A stretch of DNA of 14,228 nt from Chloroflexota bacterium (GCA_027625225.1 JAQBWG010000022.1:1-14228); one strand, 5' to 3'; counted from the first letter of the stretch, positions 1-7,805 are shown. Translations and numbers: made by a program. The notes: generated by a model not told the origin, from the sequence alone.

Positions 1-856
1 AAACAGCCCTCTGGATTGCCCGCATCGCATACACCTTGGTCAGATGCTGTCGGTACTCTGCCGAGGCATGAATGTCGGACAGGCAGTCAATGCCGTCGTC
101 CGCCACGCCCGCAGCCTTGCGAATCGTCGCTTCGTCCAGCTTCTTGCCTTTAAGAGCCTCTTCTGTCTTGAATGCCCGAACCGCATGGTCTCCCGCGCCC
201 GTAACACCAATGCGCGCTCCTGTGCACGTGCCGCTACCATCCACCATGACGATAGCGGCAACACCTACCACCGCGTAGTGCGACGCCTTGTTAGCAAACT
301 TCTCGTACGCTGCTCCTGTGCCTTTCGGCAGGGCGGGGACGTCGATACTGGTCACAATTTCGTCCGGCTCGATGGCCGTCGTCAGCAACCCTTGGAACCA
401 GTCGTCAATGGCCACCGTCCGGCCTTTACCGGATGACGTGGTTGTCTTGATCTTCGCACCCAGAGCCAGCACCACAGCAGGAAGGTCGCCTGCGGGGTCA
501 GCGTGTGTGATACTGCCGCCGATGGTGCCCATATTGCGCACCTGAATGTCGGCTACCAGTGATGTGGCTTCAGCCAGCACTCCAACCTTCGACTTTACAT
601 CCTTGGACGTCTCAATCTGGAAGTAAGTGGTCATAGCCCCGATGGACAGGCCGTCTGCCGTTGCCTTGATGCCGGAAAGGCCGGAAACCTTGCGCAGGTC
701 AATAAGAACCTCCGGCTGAGCCAATCTCAGCTTCATCAACGGGATGAGGCTGTGCCCACCGGCCAGAATCTTCGCCTTACCGCCGTGCTGTGCAAGCAGT
801 TTCGCCGCCTCGGACACGGAAGTTGGTGCGTGATAGTCGAATGTGCTGGAAATCAT
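1..856 (-). CDS. FAD-binding medium subunit of a molybdenum hydroxylase (CoxM/xanthine dehydrogenase FAD subunit family), 3' end cut by window
   Basis: This is the flavoprotein subunit of a CO-dehydrogenase/xanthine-dehydrogenase type enzyme, which passes electrons from the 2Fe-2S subunit to FAD in the cytoplasm. Read on the minus strand, 285 codons stay open from ATG 856 to the window edge. The family is usually about 285-295 residues, so only the last few are missing. Visible are the N-terminal FAD-binding loop AGGHSLIP (about residues 32-39) and the second FAD motif TIGGSITHADPAGDLP (about 111-126), which is typical of PCMH-fold CoxM proteins. A GAGGAG Shine-Dalgarno precedes the ATG. It follows the CoxS-like gene by 36 bp in the same direction, the usual S-M order, so the MoCo large subunit is expected to the left of position 1. 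The true substrate (CO, purine, aldehyde or other) cannot be read from this subunit. Confidence 0.93.
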   Translation of the reverse strand, partial: MISSTFDYHAPTSVSEAAKLLAQHGGKAKILAGGHSLIPLMKLRLAQPEVLIDLRKVSGLSGIKATADGLSIGAMTTYFQIETSKDVKSKVGVLAEATSLVADIQVRNMGTIGGSITHADPAGDLPAVVLALGAKIKTTTSSGKGRTVAIDDWFQGLLTTAIEPDEIVTSIDVPALPKGTGAAYEKFANKASHYAVVGVAAIVMVDGSGTCTGARIGVTGAGDHAVRAFKTEEALKGKKLDEATIRKAAGVADDGIDCLSDIHASAEYRQHLTKVYAMRAIQRAV

Positions 857-892
857 ATGATTCTCTCCTCGTGCATAAACGTACTCGCCGGA

Positions 893-1357
893 CTACTTCT
901 TGTTAGCGGCGTACTGGATGGCCTTTACGATGTTGTGATAGCCCGTGCAGCGGCAGTAGTTGCCCGCCAACGCCGTGCGTATATCCTGCTCGGTAGGCTT
1001 CGCATTGAGCTTCAGCAGCGCGAACCCGGTCATCATCATGCCCGGGGTGCAGAAGCCACACTGAAGGCCGTGTTCTTGGAAGAACCCTTCCTGTATGGGG
1101 TCGAGTTTCCCGTTTTTGGACAAACCCTCGACCGTGGTAACGTTGCCACCGTCGGCTTGCACCGCGAACACCGTACACGACTTGACCGCCTTGTCGTCGA
1201 GCATAACCGTGCACGCACCGCACTGACTCGTATCGCAGCCAATATGTGTACCGGTGAGATTGAGTACCTCACGCAGATACTGGACGAGTAGCAGTCGCGA
1301 CTCGACCTCGTTCGTATGTTTCTTGCCGTTGACGGTGATGGTAACTGTTTGACCCAT
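893..1357 (-). CDS. 2Fe-2S small subunit of a molybdenum hydroxylase (CoxS family)
   Basis: This small electron-transfer subunit carries two 2Fe-2S clusters between the molybdenum site and the FAD subunit. The 154-residue product has the full set of ligands. The N-terminal plant-ferredoxin cluster uses C41, C46, C49 and C61 (GCDTSQCGAC...C). The C-terminal helical cluster uses C100, C103, C135 and C137 (CGFC ... CRCTG). Length matches the family, which is about 150-165. The start at 1357 is chosen because MGQTVTITVNG begins the family-typical N-terminus and a GAGGAGGAG ribosome site sits just upstream. The longer open frame up to 1477 adds 40 residues with no family resemblance. It is the first gene of the leftward cluster and is divergent from the CoxG-like gene. 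Confident family call; the exact enzyme is not determined. Confidence 0.95.
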   Translation of the reverse strand: MGQTVTITVNGKKHTNEVESRLLLVQYLREVLNLTGTHIGCDTSQCGACTVMLDDKAVKSCTVFAVQADGGNVTTVEGLSKNGKLDPIQEGFFQEHGLQCGFCTPGMMMTGFALLKLNAKPTEQDIRTALAGNYCRCTGYHNIVKAIQYAANKK

Positions 1358-1564
1358 GCTCGTCTCCTCCTCGTTCGCCCGTATGCAAATCGGTCCGACC
1401 AGGCGCATCATGTGTTTAGCTAAATCAGACGCGGCGTGATTTAAACAGAAATAGCGCCGTGCCGCAAGTCCCAGCATATCTGTTTATAGATAGAAAGTCG
1501 CCTTCACCGGTATGGTACAGTAAAGCCGTATTTTGAACAGTACCACCTATGAGGAGCTGGCATA
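1358..1564. promoter_or_regulatory. Divergent intergenic region between the coxS-like and coxG-like genes
   Basis: This 207-bp gap must hold both divergent promoters. An AT-rich stretch at 1411-1500 contains TTTAGCTAAA (1415-1424, a perfect palindrome) and an inverted pair TAAATC/GATTTA around 1420-1443. A second imperfect dyad, TGGTACAGT (1513-1521) and ACAGTACCA (1537-1545), has one central mismatch and lies just before the GAGGAG ribosome site (1551-1556) of the rightward gene. A poor leftward promoter candidate is TTGCGG (1462-1467), 17 bp, TTAAAT (1439-1444). I could not find a convincing rightward promoter. The dyads could be operators; this is inference only. Confidence 0.4.
1363..1372 (-). 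promoter_or_regulatory. Ribosome binding site fixing the CoxS-like start
   Basis: Minus-strand GAGGAGGAGA lies about 5 nt upstream of ATG 1357. It argues against the longer in-frame start at 1477. Confidence 0.7.
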
Positions 1565-2002
1565 GTGAAAGTAACAGGCACATACACCTTCGAAGCATCC
1601 CAACAAGCCGTTTGGGATACACTCCAGTCGCCCGAGGTGCTTGCCTCGTGTATACCCGGCTGCGACCGCTTCGAGCCCGAAGGTGAAGGGCAATACGACG
1701 TCGCCATGCAAGTAGGCATCGGCCCCATCCGTGGCGCGTACACCGCCAAAATCTCTCTAACCGAACAGAAGGCTCCTGACTTCTACCGCATGGCGGTAAA
1801 AGGCTCCGGTTCTGGCGGAACATTCAACGGTGAAGGCTCGGTCACGCTGAGCGAGGAAAACGGTACAACGTCCGTTGCCGTAGACGGCGACGTTCATGTC
1901 ACCGGCGTCGTGGCTCGCGTGGGACAGCGATTGATGGGCTCCGCAGCCAAAACCATGCTGGAGCGCTTTTTTAGTTGTATGGGTAGTAAAATAGTAAGTT
2001 AG
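1565..2002 (+). CDS. CoxG-like SRPBCC-family protein (carbon monoxide dehydrogenase subunit G family)
   Basis: This 145-residue protein is of the CoxG/SRPBCC lipid-transfer-like fold. Members accompany molybdenum hydroxylase clusters; CoxG of CO-oxidising bacteria is linked to membrane anchoring of the enzyme. Family features seen: N-terminal G-x-Y-x-F-x-A-x(4)-VWDTLQSPEVLASCIPGC (residues 5-33), then GEGQYDVAMQVGIGPIRGAYTAKI, and the GSGSGGTFNGEGSVTL strand-turn region (about 80-95). The helix GQRLMGSAAKTMLERFFSCM closes the fold. It lacks the long hydrophobic C-terminal extension of longer CoxG proteins. Translation starts at GTG 1565, with GAGGAG 8 nt upstream. It is divergent from the CoxS/M-like genes and 30 bp before the BNR gene, so likely co-transcribed with that gene and the crotonase. 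Confidence 0.9.
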   Translation: MKVTGTYTFEASQQAVWDTLQSPEVLASCIPGCDRFEPEGEGQYDVAMQVGIGPIRGAYTAKISLTEQKAPDFYRMAVKGSGSGGTFNGEGSVTLSEENGTTSVAVDGDVHVTGVVARVGQRLMGSAAKTMLERFFSCMGSKIVS

Positions 2003-2032
2003 TAGCAACTTACTGAACGAGGAGGCGGACTC

Positions 2033-3172
2033 ATGGCAAGTGTAGTCAGCGGCGACCCGAAGGACGGGGATGTTCTCTTACTCGTAGGCACGCGCAAGGG
2101 CGCGTTCGTTCTTTCCAGCGACGAAGCACGGAAGAAATGGCGCATCTCGGGTCCGCACTTCACGGGCTCCGACGTCTTCCACGTTACCCACGACCCGCGC
2201 GGAGACGGCGCAATTTTCTCAGCAGTCAACAACCCCATCTGGGGTTCGGAAGTCCAGCGAAGCTACGACCTCGGAAAGACATGGCAGAGCGCCGGTGAAG
2301 GCCCTGCTTTCAAAAAAGGCACCGAGAAGGGCAGCGTAAATCGTGTCTGGCACGTGGAGCCCGGCCGTGCCAGCGAACCCAACGTCGTCTACGCCGGTGT
2401 AGACCCCTGCGGCACTGTTCCGCAGCGACGACGGTGGTGTGAACTGGACCGAAATTACCTCTCTCACAAACCACTCTTCCCGCCCAAACTGGCAGCCCGG
2501 CTTCGGCGGACTCTGCCTACACAGCATGGTGCTCGACCCTTCCAACACTCAGCGCATGTGGGTCGGCATCTCTTCTGTCGGTGTATTTGGAACCAATGAC
2601 AACGGCAAGACTTGGAACCCGATGAACAAGGGTGTGCGAGCCGACTTCGCCCCCGACCCGTTCCCCGAATACGGCCAGTGCACCCACAAGATGCTGTCCC
2701 ACGCCACAACGCCTAACGTGCTATACCAGCAAAACCACTGCGGCTTCTTCCGTAGCGACGATGGCGGCTCACAGTGGCTCGACCTCTCGGACGGCCTTCC
2801 TTCACGTTTCGGCTTCGTGATGGGCGTGCACTCCAAAGACCCCAAGACCGTTTACGTGCTCCCCGAAGACCGCGCGACCACCAAAGACATCGGCGGCGGA
2901 ATGCGCTTCGTATCCGACGCCAAGTTCCGCGTGTTCCGTAGCAAGAACGGGGGGGGCAGGACTGGCAGCCGCTCACCAAGGGCCTGCCTCAGCAAAACGC
3001 CTACCTGCACACCATGCGCGAGGGCATGGCAACCGACTCGTTCGACTCCTGTGGCATCTACATCGGCGCCACCAGCGGCCAGATTTTCTACAGCCGCGAC
3101 GACGGCGAGAACTGGGAAATGCTCATAGATAACCTCCCGCCCATCAACTCCGTCGAGATCGGCAAGGCGTAA
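2033..3172 (+). pseudogene. BNR/Asp-box repeat beta-propeller protein ('glycosyl hydrolase/sialidase-like'), broken by two frameshifts
   Basis: A single gene of about 379 codons is spread over three frames. Frame A runs from ATG 2033 (after GAGGAGG at 2019-2025) to about 2404 and, if not corrected, ends at 2599. Frame B covers about 2406-2950 and stays open to 3128. Frame C covers about 2957 to TAA 3170-3172. The joined protein shows at least six Asp-box motifs (S/T-x-D-x-G-x-x-W): SYDLGKTW, SDDGGVNW, TNDNGKTW, SDDGGSQW, an altered NGGG-QDW and SRDDGENW. It opens with LLVGTRKGAF, typical of the WD40/YVTN/BNR-like 'glycosyl hydrolase' family. The shifts sit exactly in homopolymers: four C (2404-2407, one base too many) and eight G (2949-2956, one too few or two too many). 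No signal peptide is seen. Real function is unknown; most such proteins are annotated as hydrolases by fold only. The homopolymer positions make sequencing error as likely as true decay. Confidence 0.85.
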
Positions 3173-3179
3173 CAGGCAT

Positions 3180-4040
3180 ATGGCCGGGGAATACATCCAG
3201 GCCAGGCAGACCAACGGCGTTTTAGTCGTCACGATGGACGACCCACCCACACGCAACGCCATTGGTATCGAGATGGTCGCCGCCATCGAAGTTCAACTCG
3301 ATTTGCTAGAGTCAGACCCATCACTCCGCGCGCTGGTGCTCACCGGGCACGACCCCTCGTTCTGCTCCGGCGCTAACGTCCGCAAGATGCACGAGTCCAA
3401 CCTCGCCCGTTCTGCTGAGCAGGACCAACAGGGCGATTTGTTTCAACCTTGGGACGACCTTGACCAGGCATGGGCAGACGCACCCGAAAACAGCAGTGAG
3501 GAGATGGATGCCGTGAGGATGCTCACCGTGCGCCTCCATAAACTCCAAAAGCCGTCCATCGCCGCCGTGAACGGCCACGCCATCGGCCTCGGTATGGGCA
3601 TCGCCCTGGCCTGCGACATCCGCATCGCCTCGGAGCGCGCCCAGTTCTCCGAAGCCTTCATCCGAAACGGACTCATTCCCGCCGACGGCTCCACCTGGTT
3701 TCTACCCAGACTCATCGGACTCGGCAACACCCTGCTGCTCCAATACACCGGCGATATGATTCCGGCGGATGACGCCTACCGTATGGGTATCGTGTCGCAG
3801 GTCGTGCCCCACGACGATCTCATGGGCACCGTAATGGACCTGGCCCAGCGGCTCGCGCAAGGGCCGACGTACAGCATAGCCCTCATCAAAAAACTGGTGC
3901 AGCAATCGCTAAAAGTGAACTTCGAGGAGAGCATGAAGCTGGCCGGCCCTGCCCAGGCTCTCGCTCGTAAGACTCATGACCATCGCGAAGGCGTGCAGGC
4001 GTTCCTGGAAAAACGCCGCCCGCACTTCAAGGGCCGCTAG
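3180..4040 (+). CDS. Enoyl-CoA hydratase/isomerase (crotonase) family protein
   Basis: This 286-residue crotonase-fold protein acts on acyl-CoA thioesters in the cytoplasm. Signs are the N-terminal RNAIGIEM strand-helix (25-32), the first oxyanion-hole segment FCSGANVRKM (61-70), the second oxyanion segment NGHAIGLGMGIALACDIRIASERAQF (131-156) and GLIPADGSTWFLPRLIG (164-180). By eye alignment, the two glutamates of true enoyl-CoA hydratases fall on G140 and F160, so simple hydration is doubtful. An acidic residue in the LIPADG stretch (D169) is placed near where some isomerases carry their acid. An acidic insert (about 71-112) is longer than usual. The gene starts 7 bp after the BNR gene with no clear ribosome site, suggesting translational coupling. 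Its stop overlaps that of the convergent alpha/beta hydrolase. The exact reaction cannot be named. Confidence 0.9.
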   Translation: MAGEYIQARQTNGVLVVTMDDPPTRNAIGIEMVAAIEVQLDLLESDPSLRALVLTGHDPSFCSGANVRKMHESNLARSAEQDQQGDLFQPWDDLDQAWADAPENSSEEMDAVRMLTVRLHKLQKPSIAAVNGHAIGLGMGIALACDIRIASERAQFSEAFIRNGLIPADGSTWFLPRLIGLGNTLLLQYTGDMIPADDAYRMGIVSQVVPHDDLMGTVMDLAQRLAQGPTYSIALIKKLVQQSLKVNFEESMKLAGPAQALARKTHDHREGVQAFLEKRRPHFKGR

Positions 4041-4912
4041 TCGAAAAACCCGGCCTCGATGTGCTCGGCCACGGTGCTTGCCACTAGTTCAGGGCGCTGA
4101 AGCGGCACGTCGTGGACACTATCCTCGAACCAAACGGTCTTTGAGCGCGATAGCGACTTCTCCGCCTGCCCTACCCATTTTTCCCGTCGTTCTTTCCAAC
4201 CCGAATGCTCTTCGCTGTCTTCTTTTCGTCGCGCAGGCAACAAAAGCACCGGGCATTTCACCTCCGGGTAAAGTAGAGTCGGTCGATGGTCCCAGAACGC
4301 GTCCACCACCTGCATATGGTTGGCCCGTTTGAATTTCGGGCTCACCGTGCCGTCCGGCTGCTCCTCGAATACCGATAACATCAGTTTTCGTAGCTCCGGC
4401 GTCACTTCGAACCCGAAGTCCCATGTCTTCGCCCGCTCCTTCATCTGCTGCATGGTGATGCCCGTGAAGTCCGGTGGCGCCATGTCTACCCGCGCCTTCT
4501 CCAGTGTCATCCCTGGGGTGGCCGATATTTCTATCATCCCGCCGTCAACCAAGCAAATCCCTTTGCACAACCCGTGATTATCTGCTGCCAACTGCACCGC
4601 CACGTTCCCGCCCCATGAGTGGCCAGCGACGATTGGCTTCTGAAACCCCAGCGCCTTCATGAACTCCCGCAGGTCAGTTGCCACCGTTGCAAAGTCGTAC
4701 CCGTCGTCCGGCTTGTCGCTGTCGCCGTGCCCACGCTGATTCACCGCGACCACCCGAAACGAACGACTCAGCAATGGCGCAACGAAGTGCCAGATGTGTG
4801 TCGAAGAAGCCAACCCGTGCAGCAGCACGACGGGTTGCCCATCGCCGCCCCAATCCTTGTAGTTCAGATTGATGCCGTTGACGGCAACGTACTTGTCTTC
4901 GGGAAAACTCAT
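4037..4912 (-). CDS. Alpha/beta hydrolase
   Basis: This 291-residue cytoplasmic alpha/beta-fold hydrolase (esterase, epoxide hydrolase or C-C hydrolase type) has no signal peptide. Seen are the oxyanion segment VVLLHGLASS (28-37), NQRGHGDSDKP (58-68), the nucleophile elbow GHSWGG with Ser99, and the catalytic His in DSVHDVP (H268). The acid is probably D232 or a near neighbour after the PVLLLPARR strand. A cap region spans about 130-215. The ATG overlaps the TGA stop of the upstream amidase gene in an ATGA, and I see no ribosome site, so translation is probably coupled. It is the last gene of the ABC-transporter/amidase operon. Its stop shares the palindrome CTAG (4037-4040) with the convergent crotonase. 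The substrate is unknown; context suggests it acts on the product of the amidase or on the imported compound. Confidence 0.93.
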   Translation of the reverse strand: MSFPEDKYVAVNGINLNYKDWGGDGQPVVLLHGLASSTHIWHFVAPLLSRSFRVVAVNQRGHGDSDKPDDGYDFATVATDLREFMKALGFQKPIVAGHSWGGNVAVQLAADNHGLCKGICLVDGGMIEISATPGMTLEKARVDMAPPDFTGITMQQMKERAKTWDFGFEVTPELRKLMLSVFEEQPDGTVSPKFKRANHMQVVDAFWDHRPTLLYPEVKCPVLLLPARRKEDSEEHSGWKERREKWVGQAEKSLSRSKTVWFEDSVHDVPLQRPELVASTVAEHIEAGFFD

Positions 4913-5850
4913 CGGCGCTTGATAGGAAGGAACTCTTTCGGAAACTTCGCCGACACGGAATACAGTGTGTCCACCATATTTGCCAACCGTACCTTAGCCA
5001 CGTGCGAACATAGCTGATACGCCGCTATCCGTTCGATGCCGTAGTCGGCCTCAAGCCACAGGATAAGCTCGTAGAACGCGATACGCGCCGCGTCTTCCAT
5101 CGGCCTCGCGCTACCCACCGTCATGATATATTCGTCGTTCTCGATACGCGGTGTCCGTATAGGGTGCTTCTTGATGAGATTGAACGTCAACACACCCCGC
5201 GTTGATACCTCGATAGCCGAACCCGACACCTCGGCGTCTCCCTGTCTCGCATGCCCGTCGCCGATGCAGAACAACACACCCGGCACCTCGACAGGCAAGT
5301 ACACCGTGTTGCCCGGGCATACATCGGGATCGTCCATATTACCGCCGTGGAAGCCGGGCGAAAGTGTACTTATTGCCTCCAGCGACGGCGATGTCCCAAT
5401 AGTGCCGTAGAACGGCTCGATAGGAATCTTGGGGATGTCCAGACCTTGTCCCCAGGTAATGAGGTCGCCATTGATTTTATGTTTGAAGATGCGCGCCTTC
5501 AGCGGGTCGTTCAGCGTCCTGGTCCACGACGTCCCGCACACGCCACCAAAATCGGGGATGATCGCACTGATGCCGAAATCGCGCGCAATCTCCACCTGCT
5601 CGATTTTTACGCTGAGCATGTCTCCGGTCTCAGCGCCTTCGATGTAAAACGGCCCGGTCATCGGATTCACGAAGGGCATCTGTACGATATCTGTAAGCGT
5701 TTGCGATTCGGAGTGAATCTCATTGCCAAAGGCGTCCATCGTTTGCAACTCTACCGTCTCGCCCGGCTTTATTCTGGCGATGGGTTTCGCATATGGGCCG
5801 ATGACACATATCCAGTTCTTCTTATCGTGGTCGGGAACAATGGTTTGCAT
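4909..5850 (-). CDS. Acetamidase/formamidase family protein
   Basis: This 313-residue member of the FmdA_AmdA family hydrolyses short amides to the acid plus ammonia, using a metal-dependent beta-sandwich enzyme. Typical stretches are TMDAFGNEIHSE (38-49), the metal and active-site region PGFHGGNMD (165-173) with PGNTVYLPVEVPG, and IGDGHARQGDAEVSG (197-211), the strongest family signature. Length fits the short (about 300-residue) class rather than the 400-residue formamidases. Start 5850 is preferred to the open-frame start at 5901 because an excellent AAAGGAGGTGG ribosome site precedes it and the extra 17 residues look non-coding. It lies 59 bp after the solute-binding protein gene and overlaps the hydrolase gene by 4 bp. 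The natural amide is not known; nitrogen or carbon scavenging is inferred from the adjacent importer. Confidence 0.92.
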   Translation of the reverse strand: MQTIVPDHDKKNWICVIGPYAKPIARIKPGETVELQTMDAFGNEIHSESQTLTDIVQMPFVNPMTGPFYIEGAETGDMLSVKIEQVEIARDFGISAIIPDFGGVCGTSWTRTLNDPLKARIFKHKINGDLITWGQGLDIPKIPIEPFYGTIGTSPSLEAISTLSPGFHGGNMDDPDVCPGNTVYLPVEVPGVLFCIGDGHARQGDAEVSGSAIEVSTRGVLTFNLIKKHPIRTPRIENDEYIMTVGSARPMEDAARIAFYELILWLEADYGIERIAAYQLCSHVAKVRLANMVDTLYSVSAKFPKEFLPIKRR

Positions 5851-5854
5851 AGCC

Positions 5855-5863
5855 ACCTCCTTT
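5855..5863 (-). promoter_or_regulatory. Ribosome binding site fixing the amidase start
   Basis: Minus-strand AAAGGAGGT, nearly a full anti-16S match, ends 4 nt before ATG 5850. It decides against the start at 5901. Confidence 0.8.
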
Positions 5864-5872
5864 AACGCGCCT

Positions 5873-5901
5873 AGCGTATGAGAAAGAGGCCGACATGACA
5901 A
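5873..5901 (-). promoter_or_regulatory. Possible internal promoter before the amidase gene
   Basis: TTGTCA (5896-5901) and TACGCT (5873-5878) are spaced 17 bp and would give a leader of roughly 16 nt. The -35 is good (5/6) and the -10 weak (3/6). It could let the two hydrolase genes be expressed apart from the transporter. Confidence 0.3.
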
Positions 5902-5909
5902 GCGCTACT

Positions 5910-6944
5910 CTACGGCCACTCCAGCGTCTTGCCGTCGTACACATCGTTTAGAAAACTATCGTCGAACGCCGTCTTGTAGTCGAACGGCTTTGTAATGGCC
6001 CCGTGTTTGATGAACTCGTCATACAGCGCATTCCACTGCTCGTCCGTCATCCAACCCAGTCCGTGTTCATCCGTCACCGGCCCCACTGCATCGGCTAACT
6101 CCTGCGCCAGCATATACTGCTGATGCTCACGATTCTCGTCCGGCGCGTACTGCATCACGATATCCAGCGCACCCTCAGGGTCGCCCAGTGCGTCTTGAAA
6201 ACCCTTCAGCGTCGCCTTCAAAAACTTTCGCACTAGTTCCGGGTCCTGCTTGGTTGTATCTGTGTGGGCGATGTATGTCAGTCCCAGCGTCGGAATACCG
6301 AAGTCTGCCGGATCCCATAACACCACATCGAACCCCAGCCGCCGGATGGTATCCGGCTCGTTAGACTTGAAAATCGCCAGGATATCCACCTGTCCCTCGG
6401 TAAGGACACGCGGGTCGAACCCCACGCTCACCTCTTGAATCTTCGACCTGTTTGTCCCCGTCGCCTCCAGAATCGCCAGGTACTCCGGCGGCACCGAAGT
6501 CTTGTACCCGAACGTCTTGCCTTCCCAGTCGTTCGGCGTGCTCAGGCCAGAAGATGCCATGGCGACATAGCCGTTCTGCCCCCGTTGCCCGAACAAAGCG
6601 AACGCCGCAATCGGCACATCGGGATCTGAACGCCTGCGTAACACCGAGCCGGCATCCGCCGTGGTAAACGCGATATCGCCCGCCAACAGCAGCTTGAGGT
6701 GTTCCCCTGTCGAAGCGTGCCGTATCTCTACGTCCAGCCCTTGTTCCGCGAAATAGCCCTTCTCCTTCGCAATATACGCTGCTACGAAGGGAAGATTCGC
6801 CTGCGGTTTGAATCCAGCCATGAAAATAATCTTCTGCGGCTCCTGGGTCGCCTGTACGGACGCAGGGGCGTCGCTTCTACAGGCCGCACCAAGCAACAAC
6901 CCCAGTGTGAGGAGTGCGAGCGGCAAAACCATTTTCCGAAGCAT
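5910..6944 (-). CDS. ABC transporter solute-binding lipoprotein (NMT1/SsuA/TauA-like)
   Basis: This 344-residue extracytoplasmic binding protein belongs to the nitrate/sulfonate/taurine/pyrimidine-precursor family. The N-terminus has a lipoprotein signal: Lys/Arg start, a hydrophobic run LPLALLTLGLLLGAA, then Cys22 as the likely lipidated residue. The mature part opens with the family pattern: GFKPQANLPFVAAYIAKEKG, then YFAEQGLDVEI and LLLAGDIAFTTADAGSVL. The C-terminal half contains EWNAL-like helices and ends LEWP. GGAGG about 11 nt upstream overlaps the stop of the permease gene, 15 bp away, so it is tightly linked to it. Family members bind small planar or sulfonated compounds, thiamine precursors and similar. 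The ligand here is not predictable, but the downstream amidase and hydrolase suggest an amide or ester-like compound. Confidence 0.92.
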   Translation of the reverse strand: MLRKMVLPLALLTLGLLLGAACRSDAPASVQATQEPQKIIFMAGFKPQANLPFVAAYIAKEKGYFAEQGLDVEIRHASTGEHLKLLLAGDIAFTTADAGSVLRRRSDPDVPIAAFALFGQRGQNGYVAMASSGLSTPNDWEGKTFGYKTSVPPEYLAILEATGTNRSKIQEVSVGFDPRVLTEGQVDILAIFKSNEPDTIRRLGFDVVLWDPADFGIPTLGLTYIAHTDTTKQDPELVRKFLKATLKGFQDALGDPEGALDIVMQYAPDENREHQQYMLAQELADAVGPVTDEHGLGWMTDEQWNALYDEFIKHGAITKPFDYKTAFDDSFLNDVYDGKTLEWP

Positions 6945-6959
6945 GATGAGATAAGCCTC

Positions 6960-7805
6960 CTAGGTGATAATGTTCGACTCGTGCCAGAACAGCACGCGCC
7001 GTTCGAGATACCACACGAATATAGTCAGGCCAATACCGATGACCGCGAGCGTAACGATGGCCGAGAACAGCGTAGGCATATCCAGGTTGTTGTGCGCGAC
7101 GATGATGACACTGCCTAAGCCTCTGTCGCCGCTGAACCACTCCCCCACGACCGCGCCGATAACTGCCAGCGGCACGCTGATGCGAAACGCCGCGAACAGA
7201 TACGGCAGCGAGCCGGGCAGTCGCAACTTCCAATACACCTCGCGTTTCGACGCCGACACTGACCGGAAGAACTCCAACGACTCGGTTCGAACGTCACGCA
7301 GCCCGACAAGTCCGTTCACTAACACGGGGAAAAACGTGATGAGGGCGGCGATGAGTATCTTGGGGAAAGACCCGAACCCGAACCAGATAACAAACAGCGG
7401 CGCAACAGCGACGATGGGCGTCACCTTCACCAGCACCGCCAGTGGAAACAGACTGCGTTCCAGCAATCGTGAGTGAGCCATGATGGTCGCACCAGCGATC
7501 GCCACCGCGCTCCCCAGCGCAAAGCCAGCCAGCGCCTCGCCAAGAGTGATGCCCCCGTGTTTGACGAAGAAGCCGATGCCGTCGAAAAGCCGTTCAAAGA
7601 TACGTGAAGGGGCGGGAATCAGATAGGTAGGGACATCGGCAACACGCACCCAGATTTCCCACGCGACGCCAGCGATGAAGAGTGCTACAAGGGGAGGAAG
7701 GAGATAACCGACAACCTGATATAGCGCCCTCGTTTCGCCGGGCGCGGAAGCGTCTCTTTCGGTTGACCGGGCCTTAGTCCCCTTCGCCAGTCGGGGTAGC
7801 CGCAC
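6960..7805 (-). CDS. ABC transporter permease (SsuC/TauC-like)
   Basis: This 281-residue inner-membrane permease works with the adjacent ATPase and binding protein. About six hydrophobic segments are visible, beginning LLPPLVALFIAGVAW (about residues 34-50), then GEALAGFALGSAVAIAGA, LFPLAVLVKVTPIVAVAPLFVIWFG, ILIAALITFFPVLVNGL, a late segment and a C-terminal one around TLAVIGIGLTIFVWYLE. The cytoplasmic EAA-like loop that contacts the ATPase appears as FFRSVSASKREVYWKLRLPGSLPYLFAA. The only plausible start is GTG 7805, which overlaps the end of the ATPase gene by 32 bp and has only a weak GGGAGA upstream. Translational coupling is likely. Length fits the family (about 250-280). Confidence 0.93.
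   Translation of the reverse strand: MRLPRLAKGTKARSTERDASAPGETRALYQVVGYLLPPLVALFIAGVAWEIWVRVADVPTYLIPAPSRIFERLFDGIGFFVKHGGITLGEALAGFALGSAVAIAGATIMAHSRLLERSLFPLAVLVKVTPIVAVAPLFVIWFGFGSFPKILIAALITFFPVLVNGLVGLRDVRTESLEFFRSVSASKREVYWKLRLPGSLPYLFAAFRISVPLAVIGAVVGEWFSGDRGLGSVIIVAHNNLDMPTLFSAIVTLAVIGIGLTIFVWYLERRVLFWHESNIIT

Noticed and set aside
752..1291. 179-codon plus-strand frame over the coxS/coxM-like genes
   Set aside because: It is antisense to well-matched family proteins and has no ribosome site.
2957..3128. Arg/Ala/Thr-rich end of the second BNR reading frame as real protein
   Set aside because: After the G8 tract the Asp-box pattern moves to another frame (SRDDGENW). The residues in the original frame are out-of-frame translation.
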